Source: Planctomycetota bacterium (lineage in GTDB: Bacteria > Planctomycetota > Phycisphaerae > WQYP01). From it: a stretch of DNA of 6,292 bases. The stretch spans positions 1-6,292 of the forward strand of contig JAKAYZ010000159.1 of NCBI GenBank assembly GCA_021816165.1, read 5' to 3'. A model generated the notes under the pieces. The model did no database searches, was not told the origin of the DNA, and saw only the letters and a list, made by a program, of their open reading frames with translations. The position numbers were made by a program, and so were the translations under genes. Shown piece by piece: positions 1 through 6,292 of the stretch (position 1 is its first letter; every line of letters starts with the position of its first letter).

Positions 1-2
1 CT

Positions 3-2528
3 ATTTACATCGGAATTACCCAACATGAGTACCCGTTTGTAAAAGGCGGGGTTATTCACCATTCGGCTCACCAGGCCAAAGGCGTATTTCATCCTTTCGG
101 CTTTCTGTATACCTCCAGTTTCACCGTGCCGGAGCGGGTTGCATTGATCTTGGTGTTACTGATCGCCATAGCGGGTTTATGCTATGCGGCATTTTTAATC
201 CGTCTGATTAAGCGGGCTGATCGCGGCACCGCCAAAATGCAGGAGGTGGCGTCGGCTATACGGCAAGGCTCCATCGCCTACCTGAGGCGGCAACGGCGGA
301 CCCTGCTTCCCCTCATCGGACTCATTGCAGTGGTGCTGGTGGCCACCGCCAGTTGGAACAGTGCCGCGGGATGGAATTTGCCCTTCGGACGCGGTATTGC
401 CTTCTTAATGGGATCGCTGTTTTCAATGGCCGTGGGGACCGTTGGTATGTTGATGGCAACGGAAGGAAACTTGGCCGTCGCCGCGGCGGCTCCGCAAGGG
501 TTTGGCAAAGCCCTGCAACTCGGCTATCGCACCGGTACGGTTACCGGCATGCTCAATGATGGCCTGGGATTGATCGGAGCTACCACCATCTTTATGTACT
601 TTGGCAACCGTGCTCCTGAAGCCCTCCTTGGTTTTGGCTTTGGTGGCACCCTCCTGGCTTTGTTCATGCGTGTGGGTGGTGGAATTTATACCAAGGCGGC
701 GGATGTTGGGGCAGACCTGGTGGGCAAGGTGGAAAAGGATATTCCGGAAGATGATCCCCGAAACGCTGCCACCATTGCCGATAACGTCGGTGATAACGTC
801 GGCGATTGTGCGGGCATGGCTGCGGATATTTTTGAAAGCTATGAAGTCACCATGGTTGCGGCCATGATTCTGGGCTGGGCCAGCTTCGGCCATATCGGCA
901 TGATTTTTCCGCTCTTGGTCCGGGGCGTGGGCGTTTGTTCGGATATGATTGCCACTTTCAGCGTTCGCGCCTCGAGTACCGGCAACGATGCTGCAGCCAT
1001 GGGTGCCATTAACGGGGGTTATCGACTCGGGGCTGTGCTTAGCACCGTGGGCTTTCTGGCGGTGGGCTTTTGGTATCTCCGGTTTAATGCCGCAGCCGTC
1101 ACACGGGTAACAGGGTTGAGCGCAGTTATTAACGGTTCTCCCTGGTGGGCCAACTTCGGCATTCATGGGCTGGATATGCGTCCCGCCGAAGCCACATTGG
1201 TGGGTATTATCCTGGCTCTGACCCTCAACTTATCAACCGAATACTTCACCGGTACCCACGAACCTCCGGTGGATTCCATGGTCAAATCCTGCGCCACCGG
1301 ATCAGCTACCAACATCATCACCGGATTATCGGTGGGAATGGAAAGCTCCGTGAGCGCTATTGTCATCATTGCGTGTTGTGTTACCGCCAGCAGCCTGATC
1401 TTCATGGGTACCAATCCGATTTTTGTGGCTTATGGCATTTCCATGACCGGTATCGGTATGCTCACACTGGCCGGAAACACCTTGAGTATGGATGTATTCG
1501 GTCCGGTGGCGGATAACGCCAACGGCATCGGCGAGATGGGTTATGACCGCGCAGAAATGGGCGAAGCCAACTACACTCGGGCACGCCAGGTGCTCGCCGA
1601 CCTTGATGCCACCGGCAATACCACCAAAGCCCTTACCAAAGGCATCGCCATCGGTTCGGCCGTGATTGCAGCCATCAGTTTATTTGCCGCGTTTATCACG
1701 CTGGTGGCTACCGGGGGCCAGTCCGATCACGCTCGTGTCGCCGAGGCTGCATATCGGGCGGTGTCCGGCATTATGACGGTGGCCAATCCTAAGCTGTTGG
1801 TGGGATTGCTGCTGGGTGGGGCGGTTCCATTTTTATTCAGTTCCATGACCATTCGGGCGGTGGGGCGGGCGGCATTTTTAATTGTCAAGGAATGTCGTCT
1901 GCAGTTCCGTGATTCGCAAATATGGAGCGGCCAAAAGAAACCCGATTATGGTCGCGTGGTGCATATCTGCACGTCCACCGCCCAACGCGAATTAATTGGT
2001 CCAGGGTTTCTGGCCATCCTCTCTCCATTGTTGGTTGGATTCTTGCTGGGCGTTGTGGCCTTGGCCGGATTTTTGGCGGGGGCTATCTTATCCGGTCAAT
2101 TGATGGCGGTATTTATGGCCAATGCCGGTGGCGCATGGGATAACGCTAAAAAGACTATCGAAGATGAACCACGCAACGCCGCCGAAAACAAAGGCAAAGG
2201 CTCCGAACGGCACAAAGCCGCAGTTACCGGCGATACGGTCGGTGACCCGCTGAAGGATACCGCTGGCCCAGCCATTAACCCGCTGCTGAAGGTGATGAAT
2301 ATGGTGGCCCTGCTGGCGGTACCGTTGGTGTTGCCATTTGATGCCTCACTGTGGAAAACCGAGGCGACCTATCTGCCCTCCGGCGCAATTAACCAGCTAA
2401 GCCCCCATCCCTGGATTGCGCCCACCATTGGGATTATCGCCATTGTGATTATTGCCTGGGCCGTCTATCGTTCCAAACACGAAACCCGTGCCATGGTGGA
2501 AATTGAAAAGCATCTGGAGGGCCAATAA
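3..2528 (+). CDS. hppA: Membrane-bound proton-translocating pyrophosphatase (K+-independent type), 5' end probably outside the window
   Basis: Integral membrane pump that hydrolyses cytoplasmic pyrophosphate and moves H+ out across the inner membrane. Numbering is from the GTG at 126, which gives 800 residues. The substrate and Mg2+ site is plain: DVGADLVGKVE at 193-203, then EDDPRN and the Asp-rich DNVGDNVGD at 219-227. The C-terminal signature DTVGDPLKDTAGPA starts at 703, after GGAWDNAKK. Many hydrophobic segments fit the usual 16-helix fold. GNTTKALT at 497-504 has Lys501 and Thr504, the pair known to mark K+-independent H+-pumping enzymes; K+-dependent ones have Ala at the Lys position. 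Glu237, three residues after Asp234 in the DIFES helix, fits this class. The GTG at 126 is the first start codon in the window, but no Shine-Dalgarno sequence precedes it and the frame is open back to base 3, adding 41 His-rich residues. I therefore treat the gene as 5'-partial. The stop is TAA. The NiCoT gene follows 103 bases later on the same strand. The family call is very secure; the start is not. Confidence 0.96.
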   Translation: MYIGITQHEYPFVKGGVIHHSAHQAKGVFHPFGFLYTSSFTVPERVALILVLLIAIAGLCYAAFLIRLIKRADRGTAKMQEVASAIRQGSIAYLRRQRRTLLPLIGLIAVVLVATASWNSAAGWNLPFGRGIAFLMGSLFSMAVGTVGMLMATEGNLAVAAAAPQGFGKALQLGYRTGTVTGMLNDGLGLIGATTIFMYFGNRAPEALLGFGFGGTLLALFMRVGGGIYTKAADVGADLVGKVEKDIPEDDPRNAATIADNVGDNVGDCAGMAADIFESYEVTMVAAMILGWASFGHIGMIFPLLVRGVGVCSDMIATFSVRASSTGNDAAAMGAINGGYRLGAVLSTVGFLAVGFWYLRFNAAAVTRVTGLSAVINGSPWWANFGIHGLDMRPAEATLVGIILALTLNLSTEYFTGTHEPPVDSMVKSCATGSATNIITGLSVGMESSVSAIVIIACCVTASSLIFMGTNPIFVAYGISMTGIGMLTLAGNTLSMDVFGPVADNANGIGEMGYDRAEMGEANYTRARQVLADLDATGNTTKALTKGIAIGSAVIAAISLFAAFITLVATGGQSDHARVAEAAYRAVSGIMTVANPKLLVGLLLGGAVPFLFSSMTIRAVGRAAFLIVKECRLQFRDSQIWSGQKKPDYGRVVHICTSTAQRELIGPGFLAILSPLLVGFLLGVVALAGFLAGAILSGQLMAVFMANAGGAWDNAKKTIEDEPRNAAENKGKGSERHKAAVTGDTVGDPLKDTAGPAINPLLKVMNMVALLAVPLVLPFDASLWKTEATYLPSGAINQLSPHPWIAPTIGIIAIVIIAWAVYRSKHETRAMVEIEKHLEGQ

Positions 2529-2619
2529 CCGGTAGCCGGCCGCACGCTGGTTGTGCCCGGTCTATTACCGCCACCGGCGCGTTGATGCACCAAGGCCCAA
2601 GCCGGTGTTCCGGGCGATC

Positions 2620-2626
2620 AGGAGAA
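2620..2626 (+). promoter_or_regulatory. Ribosome binding site of the NiCoT gene
   Basis: AGGAGAA is a strong Shine-Dalgarno match, with seven bases between AGGAG and the ATG at 2632. It decides the start: the open frame extends up to a TTG at 2551, but those 27 extra codons give an Arg/Pro-rich stretch unlike a NiCoT N-terminus and have no comparable ribosome site. Confidence 0.8.
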
Positions 2627-2631
2627 GTATC

Positions 2632-3645
2632 ATGCATGTGATCCAACGGAAACGCGGGGTAAAGGCGGCCGGTTTATGGTTGCTGGTTATGCTGGGCCTG
2701 TGCAGCTTGGGATTGTGGGTGGTTGTGGCACTGGTGTTTCATAACCATCCGGCTCTGCTGGCACTGGCGGCAACTGCGTATGTCTTTGGGCTTCGCCATG
2801 CGCTGGATGCCGATCATATTGCCGCTATTGACGGCGTGACACGTCGCTTGCTGGCCGCCGGTAAAAATAGAATTTCCGTCGGATTGATGTTTTCCCTCGG
2901 TCATTCAACAGTGGTGGTGGGGCTGTCGTTGCTGCTGATTATCAGCGTAAATCGCGTAAGCCACTCTCTTTCCGGCCTGCTCAAATTTGGAACGGTTTTT
3001 GGCGGCGTGGTCTCCGCGGCCTTGCTGCTGGCGGTGGGTGGGGCGAATTTCTGGGGGTTGTATCATTCCTGGCGGCAGGAAAAAATCCGCCGAACCGATC
3101 GCTTAGCCCCGGAATCCCAAGATGTTATCACCTCTGGTCCCGGAGGCCTGTTCACCAAGCTCTTCGGCCCGGTGTTGAAACTGGTGGACACCAATTGGAA
3201 GATGTTTCTCGTTGGCTTTTTGTTTGGCCTGGGTTTTGATACCGCCAGCGAAATTGCCATTCTGGTGATCTCCGCGGGCACGGCATCACAGGGTATCCCA
3301 TTTTGGTATTGTCTTTTATTTCCGCTCCTATTTGCCGCGGGTATGGCGCTGGTGGATTCCCTGGATAACCTCCTCATTCTTTCCGCTTGTACCTGGGCTC
3401 TCACCACGCCACGTGGTGCCAGATACTACAACGCCGCCATGACCATGACCACCATCGTCATGGCCACAGGCATTGGCATCATCGAAATCTGGGGAATTCT
3501 CTCACCTCGCACTGGCTCCTGGATCGCCATTATCAACAGCCATTTCGTGTTTGTGGGAGTCGGTTTTGTGCTGATAACCGCCACGCTCTGGTTGGGTTTA
3601 TGGCTGGTTTACCGCCTGCGTGCCAAAGCGATATCCGTGTGCTAG
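2632..3645 (+). CDS. Nickel/cobalt permease, NiCoT (HoxN/HupN/NixA) family
   Basis: Secondary transporter that takes up Ni2+ and/or Co2+ across the cytoplasmic membrane at high affinity. The 337-residue product has all the NiCoT signatures in order: RHALDADHI at 55-63 (the metal-binding H-x4-D-H, His56, Asp61 and His62, in the second helix), FSLGHSTVV at 87-95, LGFDTASEI at 200-208 and GMALVDSLD at 237-245. About eight hydrophobic segments are visible, the first near residues 13-35. A hydrophilic loop lies around 145-190, the usual central cytoplasmic loop. Length and order are normal for the family and the frame is intact. The start is fixed by the AGGAG site at 2620. Metal preference cannot be read from these motifs. 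The convergent corrinoid-activation gene makes cobalt the more attractive guess, but nickel for an enzyme elsewhere is equally allowed. It may be co-transcribed with the pyrophosphatase gene 103 bases upstream. No cobalamin riboswitch or clear metal-regulator operator is visible ahead of it. Confidence 0.93.
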   Translation: MHVIQRKRGVKAAGLWLLVMLGLCSLGLWVVVALVFHNHPALLALAATAYVFGLRHALDADHIAAIDGVTRRLLAAGKNRISVGLMFSLGHSTVVVGLSLLLIISVNRVSHSLSGLLKFGTVFGGVVSAALLLAVGGANFWGLYHSWRQEKIRRTDRLAPESQDVITSGPGGLFTKLFGPVLKLVDTNWKMFLVGFLFGLGFDTASEIAILVISAGTASQGIPFWYCLLFPLLFAAGMALVDSLDNLLILSACTWALTTPRGARYYNAAMTMTTIVMATGIGIIEIWGILSPRTGSWIAIINSHFVFVGVGFVLITATLWLGLWLVYRLRAKAISVC

Positions 3646-3702
3646 GGGACCGGCCAAAAGAACCAGCCGGAAAGTGTGAAGTTATTTTTGCCCGGTCCCT
3701 AG
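3642..3702. repeat. Imperfect inverted repeat between convergent genes, possible bidirectional terminator
   Basis: CTAGGGGACCGG at 3642-3653 pairs with CCGGTCCCTAG at 3692-3702, with one bulged G. The left arm includes the TAG stop codon of the permease gene. Inside the 38-base loop, CCGGC at 3650-3654 can instead pair with GCCGG at 3666-3670, and a T-rich stretch (TTATTTTT, 3682-3689) follows 11 bases later. The position between two gene ends facing each other suits transcription termination in both directions. Neither outer arm is followed directly by a T run, so this is not a textbook intrinsic terminator. Confidence 0.5.
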
Positions 3703-3737
3703 GCCCGTCAATTCCTCTGCGGTCCCATACTGCGCTC

Positions 3738-5687
3738 TCAATTCAATCGCTTCGGCTGTGCCGCATCCGGTTCTGGCAGAGCCAGTTGGTCGATATACGT
3801 TGTTTCAAATTCCGGATCAAGATTCAATTCAATGGTTTGTACGCTCCGGGCGATGCGGCGGATTTCATCCATGGCCGAAGCATCCACCAGCGAAAGATAC
3901 GCCCCCGCCAGCGAAGTATTGCCCACCGCAATAATCTGCTCCGGCTTAAAGCCCGGCAGTAGTCCGCAGGCGATGGCATTGGCGGTGATCATGTATGTTC
4001 CAAAACCACCTGCCAGATAGACGCGTTTAATCTGGTCCGGCGTCACTTCAGCCCGCTTCATCAGAATCATAATTCCCGCAGCAATTGCCGCTTTCGATGA
4101 CAGTAGTCCGGCAATATCCGCTTCCGCCACAACAATGGGGCGCTTGGCCTGGCCATATGCCAAAACCATGGCCCGGTCTTCCACGGAATCATGACCACGC
4201 CGCCAGGCAATAATGTGGGATTGCGCCGCGGGAACGGCTTGCAGATCAAATCGGCCCATCGTATCGATCAGGCCGATGCGGCGGGCTTCCGCCAGAAAAT
4301 CCACATAAGCCGAGCCGCACAACCCCGCCACATAGCCATTATCACCAATGCGCCGGGTTTGAATTTGCAGCGGATCTGCGTTGAGATGAACGTACGCTAT
4401 GGCTCCATCGCCGGCTCGCATTCCGCAAGCCAGACCCGCACCTTCGAAGGCTGGGCCGGCCGCCGTGGCGCAGCCCAGAAGCAAATCCTTCTTTTTGAAA
4501 ATGATTTCTCCATTCGTACCGATGTCAATCAGCAATGATGGTCCATCATCGTAAATCAGACCGGAGGCTAGAATACCCGCGGCCAGATCGGCTCCCACAT
4601 AAGCGGCTGGTGACGGCAGAAGATGAATGGAGTTGACAGGTGCGCCTCCAGTTTTGTTGGCGTTAAAGACCTTGTTGCCGTTTAAATGCAGATACTTCAG
4701 AAATTTAGGTTTAAACGGCACGGTGCCCAGTCCCGATGGATCCGCCCCTGCAAACAAATGCTGCATGGTGGTATTACCCGCCACCGCTAAAGCCTCCAGC
4801 GGTGTTTCCGCTGGAACCCCGGCGGTTTCCAGTGCTTCCCGCAGCAGCGGAGCAATGGTGTTTTCACAGATAGCCTCATGCATACGCTCGACCATGGTTG
4901 GGTCCTGCCCGCATAAAGATATTCGTGTGACCACGTCATCACCCAGATTGATTTGGCCATTAAAATTGGCCGCTTGTCCCAGCACTTGCCCGGTCTTCAA
5001 ATCCACCAGCAGTGCTACCACGGTGGTGGTACCGATGTCGATGGCTGCTCCCAATGGCCGCTGCACAGGCTCACGTTCAAATGCGGTAATCGACCAGCCG
5101 ACGGGTTGATATTGCAGGACGGCCCAAACCTTGGACTCGCCCCGGCTCTGCTGCCACTGTTGCAGCGCTGCGGGGGTAACGCTCGGCGGGGCGCGCAAAC
5201 CCATCGTTTGTTTCAGATGCTCAGCCACCGCCTCGGCTCTGACGCTCTGCTCATCAGACCCTGGCCGCTCCACCGGAATTTGCTGCCACAGCGGAAAGTT
5301 AGAAAACGGTACGCTGATGCGGTAATCCTTAAGCACCTGCGGCTCATAAGCCAGCAGGGATCGAGCCGGCACGCAAATCCGTAATTCGTGCCCGGAGCTG
5401 TGCGTATGCGCCGGGCGATATTCACAAGCCCTTACAGACAGCGCCTCACCGGTGGCGCTAATTGCTTGACCATCCATCAGATGAATCAAGTTTCCCTGCA
5501 GCAAATCCACCAGGCAGCCGTCGCATTTTCCACGCTGACCGCACCGGGTATTCAGCGGCAACCCGAAATGACGCAACACTTCCGTCAGCGGCAACACCTG
5601 CTGGTTCTCATCCAGCAACACGGTTCGCGATCCGGTGGGGGCGTCAATATGCAGTGAAAGAGGTGAAGGGGGCATGAAGTCGCGCAT
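3738..5687 (-). CDS. Corrinoid-protein reductive activator: N-terminal [2Fe-2S] ferredoxin domain plus ASKHA ATPase domain (RACE/RamA-like, DUF4445)
   Basis: Likely returns an accidentally oxidised Co(II) corrinoid protein to the active Co(I) state, using a low-potential electron and ATP, in the cytoplasm. The 649-residue product begins with a plant-type ferredoxin domain (about 8-106) whose four cluster ligands are Cys49, Cys55, Cys58 and Cys88 (C-x5-C-x2-C-x29-C). A linker follows to about 210. The activator domain has AIDIGTTT (215-222, phosphate-binding loop), AGNTTMQHLF (303-312), VGADLAAGI (364-372), IDIGTNGEI (387-395, second phosphate loop), ATAAGPAFEGA (407-417) and VYLAGGFG (556-563, nucleotide-binding). 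Length is typical for this family. Two ATGs are possible, at 5687 and 5675, and neither has a Shine-Dalgarno sequence. A TGA in the same frame 12 codons upstream rules out a longer form. The URO-D gene ends 61 bases upstream on the same strand, so it probably serves that methyltransferase. The family is secure; the exact corrinoid partner is unknown. Confidence 0.94.
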   Translation of the reverse strand: MRDFMPPSPLSLHIDAPTGSRTVLLDENQQVLPLTEVLRHFGLPLNTRCGQRGKCDGCLVDLLQGNLIHLMDGQAISATGEALSVRACEYRPAHTHSSGHELRICVPARSLLAYEPQVLKDYRISVPFSNFPLWQQIPVERPGSDEQSVRAEAVAEHLKQTMGLRAPPSVTPAALQQWQQSRGESKVWAVLQYQPVGWSITAFEREPVQRPLGAAIDIGTTTVVALLVDLKTGQVLGQAANFNGQINLGDDVVTRISLCGQDPTMVERMHEAICENTIAPLLREALETAGVPAETPLEALAVAGNTTMQHLFAGADPSGLGTVPFKPKFLKYLHLNGNKVFNANKTGGAPVNSIHLLPSPAAYVGADLAAGILASGLIYDDGPSLLIDIGTNGEIIFKKKDLLLGCATAAGPAFEGAGLACGMRAGDGAIAYVHLNADPLQIQTRRIGDNGYVAGLCGSAYVDFLAEARRIGLIDTMGRFDLQAVPAAQSHIIAWRRGHDSVEDRAMVLAYGQAKRPIVVAEADIAGLLSSKAAIAAGIMILMKRAEVTPDQIKRVYLAGGFGTYMITANAIACGLLPGFKPEQIIAVGNTSLAGAYLSLVDASAMDEIRRIARSVQTIELNLDPEFETTYIDQLALPEPDAAQPKRLN

Positions 5688-5748
5688 GTTGGGCCAAATG
5701 AAGGCGGTGCATTCGCCAAATCACCAAGCCTGCAGATGGGGTTATCTT

Positions 5749-6292
5749 TTACGCGGTACGTTTGATCAAATCAAGCTGCCCCAGTGGCTTCAGGCTGGGA
5801 TGGTTTTTTCCCCAGCATCGGCGCACCTGCTCAAGGTAATACATATAATTTTCCAGCGGGACATCCGGCGGCACCCGGTGATCGGCAAAGCAGATAAATC
5901 CGCCCTCTTCCACCAGAGGCGTTAACCGAACCACCTCGCGTTGAATATCCTTCTTACTGCGGGCCAGAATATGCTTGTCAAATCCGCCCATCATTAAAAG
6001 TTCCCGCCCATAATGCTTGCGATACTCCACCGGATCCGCCTGCCAAGTCCCTACTTCCAGGGGAAACATGCAATTAACGCCCGCTTCCAGCCAAAGCGGC
6101 AGCAGATCATCAATTTTCCCATCGCAATCAATCCAGATCACATCTACGCCGTGGCTGCGGGCCAAATCCGTAATGCGCCGGTACTGCGGCACCAGGTACT
6201 TTTTGAACAAATGCGGGCTTAACAGCGGCCCGGAATTGAAACACATATCTTCCCACATACTGATAGCATCCAGGCGAGCTCCCGTGGCAAAC
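5749..6292 (-). CDS. URO-D superfamily protein, probable corrinoid-linked methyltransferase; C-terminal half only
   Basis: The last 180 residues are visible. The frame stays open through the right edge, so the start lies beyond 6292. The family usually has about 340-400 residues, so about half is missing. Numbered from the Met at 6258, features of the URO-D fold (PF01208) are WEDMCFNSGPLLSP (2-15, start of the segment that places the substrate pocket), IWIDCDG (41-47), then a helix leading into LWLEAGVN and FPLEV, MMGGFDK, and near the end FADHRVPPDV followed by ENYMYY. In MtaA/CmuA-type methyltransferases the strand matching IWIDCDG carries the zinc-binding His-x-Cys. Here I align Asp44 and Asp46 to those positions. 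Because the corrinoid activator follows 61 bases downstream, a role in corrinoid-dependent methyl transfer is more likely than true uroporphyrinogen decarboxylation in haem synthesis. The methyl donor cannot be predicted. It stops at TAA (5751-5749). Confidence 0.87.
   Translation of the reverse strand, partial: FATGARLDAISMWEDMCFNSGPLLSPHLFKKYLVPQYRRITDLARSHGVDVIWIDCDGKIDDLLPLWLEAGVNCMFPLEVGTWQADPVEYRKHYGRELLMMGGFDKHILARSKKDIQREVVRLTPLVEEGGFICFADHRVPPDVPLENYMYYLEQVRRCWGKNHPSLKPLGQLDLIKRTA

Noticed and set aside
780..803. Tandem 12-base repeat (GATAACGTCGGT then GATAACGTCGGC)
   Set aside because: It encodes the DNVGDNVGD active-site motif universal in membrane pyrophosphatases. The repeat comes from protein function, not a DNA repeat element.
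423..1166. 247-codon open frame on the - strand inside the pyrophosphatase gene
   Set aside because: It is fully antisense to strongly conserved M-PPase motifs, has low-complexity His/Asn/Gly-rich content, no recognisable domain and no ribosome site. It is a shadow of the + strand codon pattern.
2551..2631. 27-codon N-terminal extension of the permease starting at TTG 2551
   Set aside because: The AGGAG site correctly spaced before ATG 2632 and normal NiCoT length favour the later start.
2529..2631. Cobalamin riboswitch upstream of the permease
   Set aside because: The spacer is only 103 bases and shows no B12-box-like sequence; cobalamin riboswitches are usually much longer.
3387..3962. 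191-codon + strand frame running from the permease gene into the activator gene
   Set aside because: It overlaps two confidently identified genes in other frames, is His/Arg-rich without a known fold, and has no ribosome site.
4627..5109. 160-codon + strand frame antisense to the activator gene
   Set aside because: It mirrors the conserved ASKHA domain on the opposite strand, and its Ser/Pro/Ala-rich sequence has no recognisable family.
5749..6292. True uroporphyrinogen decarboxylase (hemE)
   Set aside because: The VPPDV...ENYMYY tail and D-C-D motif are unlike HemE, and the corrinoid activator next door points to methyl transfer.

Overview
The window is a compact piece of a bacterial chromosome, coding almost throughout and moderately GC-rich by eye. 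It holds four genes in two convergent pairs. On the + strand are a membrane-bound proton-pumping pyrophosphatase (hppA-type, up to 2528) and a nickel/cobalt permease of the NiCoT family (2632-3645). On the - strand, read from the right edge inward, are a uroporphyrinogen-decarboxylase (URO-D) superfamily protein (5749 to beyond 6292, its N-terminal half outside the window) and a [2Fe-2S]/ASKHA-type activator of corrinoid proteins (3738-5687). No tRNA, rRNA, CRISPR array, insertion sequence or phage gene is visible. No gene-free stretch exceeds about 105 bases inside the window.

The - strand pair is a recognisable module. Corrinoid methyltransferases of the MtaA/MtbA/CmuA type belong to the URO-D superfamily. 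Their corrinoid partners are kept active by reductive activators that carry an N-terminal plant-type ferredoxin domain and a C-terminal ATP-binding domain. Here the two genes lie 61 bases apart on the same strand, with the activator downstream, so co-transcription is likely. The corrinoid-binding protein itself is not in the window and would be expected to the right. The convergent NiCoT permease could supply cobalt for the corrinoid cofactor. That link is inferred from neighbourhood only, because the permease motifs do not separate cobalt from nickel.

The pyrophosphatase carries the Lys/Thr signature of the K+-independent H+-pumping class. Its reading frame is open to the left edge, so the true start is probably outside the window.

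Taxonomy is a guess. URO-D proteins of this kind paired with ferredoxin-type activators, together with a K+-independent H+-PPase, would fit the Planctomycetes-Verrucomicrobia-Lentisphaerae group or similar environmental bacteria. Nothing in the window proves it. No clearly new system is visible. The points most worth a second look are the Asp-x-Asp in the URO-D protein where many relatives have the zinc-binding His-x-Cys, the corrinoid/cobalt neighbourhood, and the inverted repeat between the convergent genes.
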